Assembly: GCF_963518785.1 (NCBI RefSeq)
Contig: NZ_CAUQKJ010000009.1
Location: forward strand, 1 to 64,000
Direction: 5' to 3'
Origin: an uncultured Campylobacter sp.
GTDB taxonomy: Bacteria; Campylobacterota; Campylobacteria; Campylobacterales; Campylobacteraceae
Length of the DNA stretch: 64,000 nucleotides
Shown here: in pieces, positions 38,471 through 47,174 of the stretch
Layout of the letters: each line of letters begins with the position of its first letter
Numbering within the stretch: position 1 is the stretch's first letter
The notes under the pieces: model-generated
Told to the model about the DNA's origin: nothing
Seen by the model: the letters and a program-made list of their open reading frames with translations, nothing else
The model's database searches: none
Translations under genes and position numbers: made by a program

Positions 38471-39103
38471 ATGAAATTTAAAATTTTAAAACCGAATGAA
38501 CTATACGGCTGGGTTTTTAACAAAGATGAAGAACTTTATAAGGCTTTAGGATTTGATTGCTGGATGGATTCGTTTATTCGCATATTAGCTCAAATTCCCG
38601 GTACCAGAAAAAAAGATATTTTGGATTACATTGAATATGAAATCTTTGATTGGTACGAATGGTTTGAACTACATTGGATTATCCAAAGCGACTATAAGCT
38701 AGCGGACGAAGATAATCCTGAAATTTCAGCCTATCCGACATACGCGGGAGAGTATTTCGGAGTAATGGGTCAGCTGTTTTTAGGGGGTATGATAGACTTT
38801 GGCATAGAGGGCGAAAATTTAAGAAAGGAATGGGCTGACTTCGATACGAATTTATCCAAGATCGATCTAGGGATGTCGCTTTATGAGAAGTGGATCTATT
38901 TTAGAGATAATTTCTTTTTTGGGTATAAATTTTTAGAGGAGGAGAACATAACTCCCAAAGCAGAGATAACTTGGGAAAACCCTAACACATGGAGCAGATT
39001 TAGCCATTGGATATGTATGACTAAGGCAGGCAAAGAGTATCGTGATAAAATTTTAAAGCCGAGGCTTTATGAAAAGTATAAGGATGTGGTTATCGAGGTG
39101 TAA
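38471..39103 (+). CDS. Hypothetical protein of immunity-like island
   Basis: A 210-residue protein, unusually rich in Trp, Tyr and Phe (IFDWYEWFELHWIIQSDYKL; FSHWICMTKAG) and acidic. Starts after AAAAAGGAG. Not recognised. Aromatic, acidic cytoplasmic proteins of about 200 residues are frequent in polymorphic-toxin immunity arrays; this is an inference from style only. Confidence 0.6.
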   Translation: MKFKILKPNELYGWVFNKDEELYKALGFDCWMDSFIRILAQIPGTRKKDILDYIEYEIFDWYEWFELHWIIQSDYKLADEDNPEISAYPTYAGEYFGVMGQLFLGGMIDFGIEGENLRKEWADFDTNLSKIDLGMSLYEKWIYFRDNFFFGYKFLEEENITPKAEITWENPNTWSRFSHWICMTKAGKEYRDKILKPRLYEKYKDVVIEV

Positions 39104-39173
39104 TTTAGCGATTACAAATAACGAAAATTTATTATAAATATGTTTAATCTAGCAAGCAAAAAGAGGACTTTGA

Positions 39174-39959
39174 ATGACTATCTTACCAATATCAACCTTC
39201 GACAATGATTTACAAAGAGGCGATATTATAAAATTTAACGACGATGAACTTATGGTCTGCGACGAGCGCTGTTTCTGGACAGAAAATCCTTGCCTTTTAA
39301 ATTTAAAAGATACCAGATATTTTGAGCTTTCGGATGAGATGCTATCAAGCAAAGCGGGATTTGTCGTGGACAAGGAGCAATTGATTCGTAATTTAGCAAA
39401 TTTCGGTATCAATGCAAGCCCCCAGGAGGTATTTATATGCTCCGATAATTATCTTAGTAGCGATGAACTAAAAGATTGCGACGAAACAATCCCTGGTTTC
39501 AGACTGACAAAACCTAGGGATAAATTCGGACGCAATAGACGCATAAAGACAAATTTGATAGAAAAGCTTAGTATTCCTCTCTTGAAATTCCTCGGAAAGA
39601 TCAAGGTCGGAGATATTATCGAATGTAGAAAATCCAGCTATCCATACGAGAAAAATGTAAGCTTTATCGTAGTAAAAGCAAAAGACGATGATGGAGCAAA
39701 TTTTATAAAATTAATCGTAATTAGCGGCTACAAGGCGGGTTTATGGGTTTTGCCGTTTTTATTTAAAACAGATAAAAGCGCCATTGATACGGATTGGCTA
39801 ATTAAAAATTGGAAATATATTTTTTATAAGTGCTGCGATATAAGGCGCACTTATGTAAATTTACGAAACCGAAGAGAGGTTTTAAATTTTACCGATAAGC
39901 AACTGGAAAATTTTATAAAAATTAAGCGAAAGAGGTTTAAATTTAAAAATAAGAAGTGA
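39174..39959 (+). CDS. Hypothetical protein of immunity-like island, two similar halves
   Basis: A 261-residue protein. Both halves contain a strand of the kind RGDIIKFNDDELMVCDE (about 15-31) and VGDIIECRKSSYPYEKN (about 145-161), suggesting an internal duplication of a small beta-barrel that opens with GDII. The C-terminus is strongly basic (KIKRKRFKFKNKK). Not recognised. AT-rich codon use differs from the host genes on either side. Confidence 0.55.
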   Translation: MTILPISTFDNDLQRGDIIKFNDDELMVCDERCFWTENPCLLNLKDTRYFELSDEMLSSKAGFVVDKEQLIRNLANFGINASPQEVFICSDNYLSSDELKDCDETIPGFRLTKPRDKFGRNRRIKTNLIEKLSIPLLKFLGKIKVGDIIECRKSSYPYEKNVSFIVVKAKDDDGANFIKLIVISGYKAGLWVLPFLFKTDKSAIDTDWLIKNWKYIFYKCCDIRRTYVNLRNRREVLNFTDKQLENFIKIKRKRFKFKNKK

Positions 39960-40022
39960 TATAATGCCTCGCTAATCGACATTATCAATATATACGGGCA
40001 AGAATACACACAAGGAGAAAAT

Positions 40023-40295
40023 ATGGTTAAAGCATTAAAATTTATAATTTGCGCCGTAGTAGTTTTGTTATTATTTATAATTTATGAAAGTACTTTGTGT
40101 ACAAAGTGCGATTATACGTTTTTTGTAGAGGAAAGGCTTATGGGTAGATTATTGATAGCAATCGATACAAATGATATAAATTTAGTAAGATATGTTGCCG
40201 TCCAGGGCAGAGTTTGCAAGAAAGCCGATGTCCATAATAGAGCGCTTAAAGAATTAAGAAAAATGGAATCGGAAAATAACAGAACTAATGAGTAA
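40023..40295 (+). CDS. Hypothetical membrane-anchored protein
   Basis: Ninety residues: an N-terminal membrane helix (about 4-24), then a Cys-rich turn (STLCTKCDY) and a segment LLIAIDTNDINLVRYVAVQG that resembles half an ankyrin repeat. AAGGAGAAAAT precedes the ATG. Last gene of the AT-rich island. Confidence 0.55.
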   Translation: MVKALKFIICAVVVLLLFIIYESTLCTKCDYTFFVEERLMGRLLIAIDTNDINLVRYVAVQGRVCKKADVHNRALKELRKMESENNRTNE

Positions 40296-40731
40296 ACCGG
40301 TTTTTGCGGAACATAAAAAGAGATATGAAAGAAGCGAAATTTACAAGACGGCTTTCTTGTTTTATCCTTACACTCTTATCTAATATCGCCCTATTTCTCG
40401 ATACTCCGCCGCTTTGTAAAATTTTAGATATAAACGCTGTCTATACGCGAACCTAAACACCGCGTGAAATTTTAAAATTTCAAATCCCTGAAGCTCTGCA
40501 AAATTTTAAATTTCGCAGACTAACTTCGCAGCAAGATTATCGTATAAAGCCAGCCTGCCGCGAGCACGCGACAAACAAACCTCTAAATTCCGTCGCGCGC
40601 CTGCTTTGGTGCAAGCAGCTGTCTTGCGCGAGCGGGGCTTTGCGCGCAGCTTTAGACTGCCCAAGCTTACGGCACAAAGCAATTATAAACAGCTATGCGG
40701 CGAAATTTACGCCAAAGCCTCGCCACGAGCT
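40296..40731. other. Intergenic stretch with no clear gene
   Basis: No conserved gene seen. A 43-codon frame at 40325-40456 (MKEAKFTRRLSCFILTLLSN...) has a weak ribosome binding site and one hydrophobic segment; it is doubtful. The palindrome GAAATTTTAAAATTTC occurs at about 40466. The right half is GC-rich with scattered Ala/Cys-like codons and may be decayed sequence. Confidence 0.4.
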
Positions 40732-41463
40732 TTATTGAAGCACCTTGCCTAAAATCCCAGCACCTTTGCCGACGGCGCTGCCGCGAAGCGCGCTTTCTTT
40801 TTCTCTCATCACCGCAAATAGCCCGTCCAGCGTCTTTTGCGTGATGTAATCATTCAAATCCTCGCCCTGCTTAGGCAGATACTCGCTCGCGCCCAGCCCG
40901 CGCGCGATATTTTGCACCGCTTCGTTACCCGCGATCTTGTTTTGCGCGAAGGAATTCAGCCCGTTATACGCCGTCGCGAAGCTGTTTTTGCTCATCATAT
41001 CGCTTACGATCGGCCTAAAAACCGCCCGCAGCTTCGCGCCCGACTTGCTCTGCAAATACTCGCTAAGCGCCGTGTCGCCGCCGCCGATGAGCTTTTTAAC
41101 GTCGGCATCGCTCATCGATTTCAGATCTTGCAAAAATATCTTGCTCGCGCCGCTCACCGCCTTGGTAGCGGCATCGTTCATACTCACGACGAGCTCGCGC
41201 TCCCATTTATCGCCGCCCACCTTTCTCGCAAGCTTCGCAGCCGCCTTTAGCGAAGGAGGAAGTTCGATTTTAGCGGTCTTACTGTGGATGTAGCCCTTGG
41301 CGAGCTCGCTTGCGGCGCGGTTTGTAGCGGAAGCGAGCAGATCCTTGTAGTTTCCGCTCCTAGTCGCACCGAGTGCGTCCGCGCCCTGCTTTAGAATATC
41401 CGTCACGTCCGCATGCGCAAGCGACAGAGCCGCAGCGACGAGCAAAATCATAAATTTTTTCAT
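40732..41463 (-). CDS. DUF4197 domain protein, periplasmic
   Basis: A 243-residue protein from the ATG at 41463 (MKKFMILLVAAALSLAHADV), a clean signal peptide cut near Ala-His-Ala; an in-frame codon 30 bases upstream would add a leader before the signal and is unlikely. The mature part matches DUF4197: GADALGATRSGNYKDLLASA, KIELPPSLKAAAKLARKVGG and the late TQKTLDGLFAVMREKE. Periplasmic, function unknown. Isolated, with long AT-rich gaps on both sides. Confidence 0.82.
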   Translation of the reverse strand: MKKFMILLVAAALSLAHADVTDILKQGADALGATRSGNYKDLLASATNRAASELAKGYIHSKTAKIELPPSLKAAAKLARKVGGDKWERELVVSMNDAATKAVSGASKIFLQDLKSMSDADVKKLIGGGDTALSEYLQSKSGAKLRAVFRPIVSDMMSKNSFATAYNGLNSFAQNKIAGNEAVQNIARGLGASEYLPKQGEDLNDYITQKTLDGLFAVMREKESALRGSAVGKGAGILGKVLQ

Positions 41464-41933
41464 ATTGCAACCTTTGGATAAAATTTGCGCCATTATGCCA
41501 AACTGCGGTAAACGCTAGGCGTGCGCGGTGTAAATTTACGCGCTGCGCGGGCGATTCAAGATAAAATTTTAGGCTAAATTTTAAACGCAGAATTTCAAAG
41601 CTAAATTCAACTGGCGGAATTTACCAGCCAAATTTAAAGATGAAATTTGGCTGGGCGGTCTTTGTCATACTTGCGGCTAAATTTTAAAAGTAGCACTACG
41701 ACAACGAACTAAAATTTTAAAACCGCATTGATTGGCGCTATTTAAATTTTACGCAGCGCGCCAGATACCAATACAAAACGCACAAAGCAAATTATAGCGA
41801 TGAGCGGCTATATCCTCAGCACAAACGATTGAAATTTTATCAAGCCCGCCGCAGCCAAAAAGCCCGCTGTAAATTTAAAAAGCTTAAATTTAAAAGCGAG
41901 CTGCCGCTTTTGACAAAATAAAGCGAGTTAAGC
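41464..41933. other. Intergenic stretch with a perfect 12-bp inverted repeat
   Basis: No gene seen in 470 bases. CCAGCCAAATTT (41624-41635) and AAATTTGGCTGG (41643-41654) are perfect complements around the 7-base loop AAAGATG. Many AATTTTAAAATT-like words are scattered around. The hairpin could end transcription from the gdhA side or be a remnant of a small repeat element. Confidence 0.45.
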
Positions 41934-43292
41934 TTAAACCAGACCTTGATCCAGCATCGCATCGGCTACGCGGCGAAAGCCCGCGATGTTTGAGCCCAAC
42001 ACGAGGTTGCCCTCCGCGCCGAATTCCTTCGAGGTCTCGTAGCTGGTGCGAAATATGTGGCGCATAATCTCGCGCAGCTTACTATCGACCTCCTCGAAGC
42101 TCCACGACGCCATCTGCGCGTTTTGCGCCATCTCAAGCCCGCTTGTAGCCACGCCGCCCGCATTCGCCGCCTTCGCAGGGCCGAAAAGAAAGTCTTTTTG
42201 CGCGAGCATAAAATCGATCGCTTCAAGCGTGCTTGGCATATTCGCGCCCTCGCAAACCATGCGACATCCGTTGGCATAGAGAGTCTTTACGTCTTGCAGA
42301 TTAAGCTCGTTTTGCGTAGCGCTCGGAAACGCGGCGTCGCACGGCACGCTCCACACGCCGTTACGCCCCGCGGGATAGGCGCTTACGGGGATAAATTTTG
42401 CGTTAGGACGCTCCTTGATATATTCGCAAAGCCCCACGCGCAGCTGCTCTTTTAGCTTTTTAAGAAGCATTACGTCGATTCCCTCGGCGTCATAGATAAA
42501 GCCCGTAGAATCGCTTACTGTAACGGGCTTAGCCTGCATCTGATAGAGCTTTTCGGCTGTGTAGATCGCGACATTACCTGCTCCCGAGATCGTGCAAATT
42601 TTGCCGTGCAGCGAATCGCCTCTGGTAGCAAGCATCTCGTTTGCAAAATAGACCGAGCCGTAGCCCGTAGCCTCGGTGCGCGCAAGGCTACCGCCCCAGC
42701 TTAGCCCCTTGCCCGTAAGCGCGCCGTCGAATCTGCGGGTGAGCTTTTTATACGCGCCGTACATATAGCCGATCTCGCGGCCGCCCACGCCGATGTCGCC
42801 CGCGGGCACATCGGTATTGGAGCTGATTAGGCGGTGAAGCTCAAGCATAAAAGCTTGACAAAATCTCATAATCTCGCCGTCACTCTTGCCCTTGGGATCG
42901 AAATTTGCGCCCCCTTTTGCGCCGCCGATATTAAGACCTGTGAGGGAATTTTTAAAAATTTGCTCAAACCCTAAAAATTTTAAAACGCCCAAATTTACGC
43001 TCGGATGAAAGCGCAGACCGCCTTTGTAAGGGCCCAGAGCGGAGTTGAACTCTATGCGATATCCCGTATGCACGCAGGGCTCGCCGCCGTCGCTCATATA
43101 GACGACGCGAAACATCATCGTGCGCTCGGGCGCCAAAATGCGCTCTAAAATTTTATTTTTCACATACCTCTCGTCGCGCTTTAAAAGCGGTATGAGCGAG
43201 TATAAAATTTCGGTCGATGCCTGGATAAAGACCTCCTGACCGGGATTAGCGCGCTTTAAATTTAGCAGCAAGCCGTCGATGTAAGATTTCAT
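41934..43292 (-). CDS. gdhA: NADP-type glutamate dehydrogenase
   Basis: Converts 2-oxoglutarate and ammonia to glutamate in the cytoplasm; 452 residues, the usual hexameric size. Motifs: substrate lysine region GPYKGGLRFHPSVNLGVLKF, GGAKGGANFDPKGKSDGE, the DVPAGDIGVGGREIGYMYG segment, and the Rossmann ISGAGNVAIYTAEKL. The family resembles E. coli GdhA (NADP-linked, biosynthetic). Its start overlaps the stop of mqnA by 4 bases, suggesting a shared transcript from upstream. Confidence 0.93.
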   Translation of the reverse strand: MKSYIDGLLLNLKRANPGQEVFIQASTEILYSLIPLLKRDERYVKNKILERILAPERTMMFRVVYMSDGGEPCVHTGYRIEFNSALGPYKGGLRFHPSVNLGVLKFLGFEQIFKNSLTGLNIGGAKGGANFDPKGKSDGEIMRFCQAFMLELHRLISSNTDVPAGDIGVGGREIGYMYGAYKKLTRRFDGALTGKGLSWGGSLARTEATGYGSVYFANEMLATRGDSLHGKICTISGAGNVAIYTAEKLYQMQAKPVTVSDSTGFIYDAEGIDVMLLKKLKEQLRVGLCEYIKERPNAKFIPVSAYPAGRNGVWSVPCDAAFPSATQNELNLQDVKTLYANGCRMVCEGANMPSTLEAIDFMLAQKDFLFGPAKAANAGGVATSGLEMAQNAQMASWSFEEVDSKLREIMRHIFRTSYETSKEFGAEGNLVLGSNIAGFRRVADAMLDQGLV

Positions 43293-43981
43293 AGTTCCTC
43301 CTTTTGAACCGGATTAAATTTTAATTTTTTGGCTTTGGCGATAAATTTTTTCAGCGCCAGCTCCTCGCGGACGCCGATTTTATAGCCGATAAATTTCAGA
43401 TAATTTAAAATTTCGCGCTCTTTTATGCCGCGCGAAAGGGCGTAGCTTTGCAGGATATATCTTGGAATTTTAATGCGCGAACGCAAAAATTTCGTCGCCA
43501 GGCGCGCGTAAGCCTTGTCGTTTTTCACGCAGCACAGCCGCCCGAAAACAAAGGGCAAGCCCGTGCGCTGCTGCCAAATTTCGCCCAGATCGTAGAATTT
43601 ATCTCTGCCCTGCGAAAGCAGCGCCTTTAGAGCATTATCGCCGATTAGCACCTCGCCGCTAAGATCTAGCACGCGAGCTAGCATATTTGAGCTCATCGAC
43701 GCGGGATCAAGCCTGGGCGCCGAGTTTTTGCGCACGAGTACGCTTAGCACTTCGCGCTTTGCGACGATTCCCAGAGGCAGTTTGCAATATTTTGCGTGGC
43801 GGCTTTCAACGCTGGAGATTACCGCAGCGTCTATGCGCCTATAATAAAGATCGGCGCAGAGTTTGCTCGGCACCCCTTTTTTAAATTCTATCGATTTTTT
43901 GACATAGGACGGCAGCGGAAGGGATTTTAAAAATACGTGAAAAGGGAGCAAATTTAGATAATCGATTTTGCCTAATAACAT
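43289..43981 (-). CDS. mqnA: Chorismate dehydratase MqnA (futalosine menaquinone pathway)
   Basis: Makes 3-enolpyruvyl benzoate from chorismate, the first step of the futalosine pathway used by Campylobacter to build menaquinone. The 230-residue sequence shows the periplasmic-binding-like fold with GKIDYLNLLPFHVFLKSLPL at the N-terminus, AAVISSVESRHAKYCKLPLG and the LDLSGEVLIGDNALKALL block. Some members lack full activity data, but position before gdhA and the motif set support the name. Confidence 0.82.
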   Translation of the reverse strand: MLLGKIDYLNLLPFHVFLKSLPLPSYVKKSIEFKKGVPSKLCADLYYRRIDAAVISSVESRHAKYCKLPLGIVAKREVLSVLVRKNSAPRLDPASMSSNMLARVLDLSGEVLIGDNALKALLSQGRDKFYDLGEIWQQRTGLPFVFGRLCCVKNDKAYARLATKFLRSRIKIPRYILQSYALSRGIKEREILNYLKFIGYKIGVREELALKKFIAKAKKLKFNPVQKEEL

Positions 43982-44059
43982 GACTTTCTCCGAATTTAGC
44001 GCAGGAAAAGAGGTTAAATTCCGGCGCTAAATCGGAATTTAACCAAAAAATTTCAGGAT

Positions 44060-44431
44060 TTATTTGACCTCGGTGATCGGGATGGATTTGTATTTGCTAA
44101 ACTCCACTATGCCCTCACCTTTTTTGAAGTGGATGCTCACTCCGTCTTTGTTATCCATATAGATGCCGTCGGCGGCGCGGTCGCGCTTAAGATTGTAGCT
44201 TTTGCCGCTATCGTCCTTTAATACGGCGGTATTGAAATCGTCGTTTGAGCTAAGCGAAAGCTTTTTGCCCTTGTCATCGACGAAATAGAAGGTCTTTGCG
44301 TTCTCTTTAGTTATGGTTTTTTCGCTCTGTGCTTGCTTATTCATAGCGCTACCCGGGGATTGGCGGAGCTGGTTTGAGCCACATCCTAGCAAAACTAACG
44401 CCAAAGCGGCGCACGTTAGAACTTTAAACAT
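44060..44431 (-). CDS. Hypothetical lipoprotein
   Basis: A 123-residue protein with signal peptide ending in LLGCGS (lipidation at Cys17), then a Ser/Gln-rich spacer and a beta-rich domain (TFYFVDDKGKKLSLSSNDDF, GIYMDNKDGVSIHFKKG). The repeated short hairpin strands recall small lysozyme-inhibitor-like or MliC-like lipoproteins, but the identifying cysteines are absent; no family is claimed. Overlaps pncB by 8 bases and is probably co-transcribed. Confidence 0.65.
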   Translation of the reverse strand: MFKVLTCAALALVLLGCGSNQLRQSPGSAMNKQAQSEKTITKENAKTFYFVDDKGKKLSLSSNDDFNTAVLKDDSGKSYNLKRDRAADGIYMDNKDGVSIHFKKGEGIVEFSKYKSIPITEVK

Positions 44432-45872
44432 ATTTTTCCTTTAAATTGAGGTTGCACTCGTTGATGAGTGATTTTCGGATATCCCAAAGCTTTTGAGAGA
44501 GATCCACTTTGTAGCTCTGCGGATGGACGTTACGAAGGTGCTCAAGCCAAAATTTACTCTTCTGCTCCTTGCTAAAACGCGCGATCTCGCTTACCGTGCG
44601 GCGGGCGCCTACGAATTTGCCTTCCTTGAAAACGGGACGTAAGAGCTTATGCGCGCTGAAATTCGTTAAAATTTTACGCTTGTAGGTGTAAAGCGGATGA
44701 AAAATTTCAAGCGGCGCGCTCTCGTCTATGCTCTCTCCCTCAAGCGTGATCAGATCGGCAAGCGCCATGCCGTTATCTTTGTCGTAGAGTCTAAAGACCT
44801 GCTTGTAGCCAGGATTGTTGATCTTGCGCGGATCGTTTGAAATTTTGATCTTAGCCACGATCTCGCCATCTTTTTCGATACCGCTTAGCTTATACACGCC
44901 GCCTAGACTCGAACTGTCTCCGCCGGTAATAAGCCTCGTGCCGATCCCCCAGCTATCGATTTTAGCGTCGAAAAGCTTAAGCTGATCGATCGCGTATTCG
45001 TCCAGATCATTCGACGCTGTGATCTTTGCGTTCTTAAAGCCCGCCGCGTCGAGCATCTTACGCGCCTGCTTGGTCAGATACTCCAGATCGCCCGAATCTA
45101 TGCGGATTCCAAGCGGCTCATGACCGCTGGTGCGCAGCTCTTTAAAAACCGTAATCGCATTCGGTACGCCGCTAGCGAGAGTATCGTAGGTATCGACGAG
45201 CAAAAGCGTGCTGTTCGGATAAATTTTAGCGTAGGCGCGAAACGCCTCCAGCTCGCTATCAAAGCTCTGAATCCAAGAGTGCGAGTGGGTGCCGATCGTA
45301 GGGACGTCAAATTTCTTTGCGGCGAGCACGTTTGACGTGGCACTGCAGCCGCCTATAATCGCAGCTTTTGCGCCGTAGATGCCCGCACTTCGCCCCTGAG
45401 CGCGGCGCAAGCCAAACTCCATCACCGAATCGCCCTGAGCGCTAAAGTTTATACGCGAGCTTTTCGTAGCGACTAGAGTTTGGAAATTTATAGTATTTAG
45501 GATTGCAGTCTCGATGAGCTGCGCTTCCATAATGTTTGCTTTGACGCGGATCAGCGGCTCGTGCGGAAATACGATCTGCCCCTCATCCATCGCGTAAATT
45601 TCGCCGCTAAATTTAAAGCCTCTTAGAAATTCCAAGAATTCCGGCTTAAAGAAATTTAGACTTTTTAGATATGCGATGTCGTCATCACTAAATTTGAGAT
45701 TTTCGATATAATCCACGACCTCGTTTAAGCCGCAAAATATCGCGTAACCGCCGCCGCTTGGGTTTTTGCGATAAAAAACATCAAAAACCGCCGTCTGATC
45801 GGGCTTTGTAAAAAAATAGCCCTGCATCATACTAAGCTGATAAAAATCGGTAAGTAAAGCCAAATCTTTCAT
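44424..45872 (-). CDS. pncB: Nicotinate phosphoribosyltransferase
   Basis: Salvages nicotinate to nicotinate mononucleotide for NAD synthesis. The 482-residue protein shows TDFYQLSMMQGYF at the N-terminus, DVFYRKNPSGGGYAIFCGL, EFGLRRAQGRSAG, the catalytic-loop GTHSHSWIQSF (active-site His) and the RIDSGDLEYLTKQARKML phosphate-binding part. Length matches the longer bacterial type. On the same strand as mae and gltX. Confidence 0.92.
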   Translation of the reverse strand: MKDLALLTDFYQLSMMQGYFFTKPDQTAVFDVFYRKNPSGGGYAIFCGLNEVVDYIENLKFSDDDIAYLKSLNFFKPEFLEFLRGFKFSGEIYAMDEGQIVFPHEPLIRVKANIMEAQLIETAILNTINFQTLVATKSSRINFSAQGDSVMEFGLRRAQGRSAGIYGAKAAIIGGCSATSNVLAAKKFDVPTIGTHSHSWIQSFDSELEAFRAYAKIYPNSTLLLVDTYDTLASGVPNAITVFKELRTSGHEPLGIRIDSGDLEYLTKQARKMLDAAGFKNAKITASNDLDEYAIDQLKLFDAKIDSWGIGTRLITGGDSSSLGGVYKLSGIEKDGEIVAKIKISNDPRKINNPGYKQVFRLYDKDNGMALADLITLEGESIDESAPLEIFHPLYTYKRKILTNFSAHKLLRPVFKEGKFVGARRTVSEIARFSKEQKSKFWLEHLRNVHPQSYKVDLSQKLWDIRKSLINECNLNLKEKYV

Positions 45873-45916
45873 TTACGCCTCTTAAATTTAATCTCACCTC
45901 GTGCAGGAGCAAAAAA

Positions 45917-47173
45917 TCATAGCTTTTTGGCTTCTAGGCTTTTTTTATAAGCCGCAGCGTCGAACTCTTTGATGCGAGCGACGCCGTCATCCACCGCAGC
46001 TTTTGCAACCGCCGTCGAGATCACGGCAAATACGCGCGGATCGAAAGGATTTGGGATCACGTAGTCTTTGCCGAATTTTAAGCTATCTTTGCCCAGCATC
46101 TTGCGGATTTCTGCAGGAACCTCTTCGCGAGCAAGATCCGCCATCGCGCGAGCGGCCGCAATCTTCATATTTTCGGTGATCTTTTTGGCTCTTACGTCAA
46201 GCGCGCCGCGGAAGATATACGGAAAGCCCAAAACGTTATTGATCTGATTTGCGAAGTCGCTTCTGCCCGTGCCTACGATCGCGTCGTTTCTTACTTCCTC
46301 GACCTCGCTTGGATAAATTTCGGGTACCGGATTTGCAAGCGCAAAAATGATCGGATGCGGTGACATAGTCTTTACCATCTCTTTGGTTAAAACGCCCGGC
46401 TTGCTAAGACCCAAAAACATATCCGCGCCCTTCATCGCATCCTCTAGCGTGCGATCTGCAGTGTCTAGGGCAAATTCTTTCTTTTGCTCGGTAAGATCGG
46501 TGCGGCCCTTGTGGATCACCCCTTTGGAATCGAGCATTATGATATGTTTAGCGCCTAAATTACGATACATCTTTGCACACGCTATGCCAGCAGCGCCCGA
46601 GCCGCTGACTACGATCTTCATATCCTCGATCTTTTTGCCGCTGATAAGGGCTGCATTGATTAGCCCTGCGCCCGTAATCATCGCGGTGCCGTGCTGATCG
46701 TCGTGCATGACGGGGATATCGACGGCTTTTTGTAGCTCGCGCTCGATCTCGAAGCACTCGGGAGCTTTGATATCCTCTAAATTTATACCGCCGAATGTAG
46801 GTGCAAGCGCTTTGCAAATTTCAATTATCTTTTTAGGATCTTTTTCGTCGATCTCGATGTCAAACGCATCGACGCCGCCGAATTTTTTAAACAAAACTGC
46901 TTTACCCTCCATTACGGGCTTTCCGGCGATTGCGCCGATATCACCAAGCCCCAAAACCGCCGTGCCGTTAGTGATGACGGCTACGAGATTGGCTTTATTC
47001 GTGTATTTAAACGCAGCCTCGTGATCACCTTCGATCACCTTGCAAGGCTCCGCGACGCCTGGCGTATATGCAAGCGCCAAATCCTCCGCAGTAGCGCACG
47101 GGGTTTTTACATTCGTTCCGATTTTACCGCCTATGTGGTACTTCAAAGCCGCTTCAACGTTTACTTTAGCCAT
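45917..47173 (-). CDS. Malic enzyme, NAD(P)-dependent
   Basis: Oxidative decarboxylation of malate to pyruvate, 418 residues, the short two-domain bacterial type without a phosphotransacetylase extension. N-terminal YTPGVAEPCKVIE and ITNGTAVLGLGDIGAIAGKP, metal-binding INLEDIKAPECFEIER and HDDQHGTAMITGAGLINA, then the nucleotide fold VVSGSGAAGIACAKMY. In C. jejuni the equivalent gene lies beside gltX, as here. Cofactor preference is not decided by what I can see. Confidence 0.92.
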   Translation of the reverse strand: MAKVNVEAALKYHIGGKIGTNVKTPCATAEDLALAYTPGVAEPCKVIEGDHEAAFKYTNKANLVAVITNGTAVLGLGDIGAIAGKPVMEGKAVLFKKFGGVDAFDIEIDEKDPKKIIEICKALAPTFGGINLEDIKAPECFEIERELQKAVDIPVMHDDQHGTAMITGAGLINAALISGKKIEDMKIVVSGSGAAGIACAKMYRNLGAKHIIMLDSKGVIHKGRTDLTEQKKEFALDTADRTLEDAMKGADMFLGLSKPGVLTKEMVKTMSPHPIIFALANPVPEIYPSEVEEVRNDAIVGTGRSDFANQINNVLGFPYIFRGALDVRAKKITENMKIAAARAMADLAREEVPAEIRKMLGKDSLKFGKDYVIPNPFDPRVFAVISTAVAKAAVDDGVARIKEFDAAAYKKSLEAKKL

Positions 47174-47174
47174 T

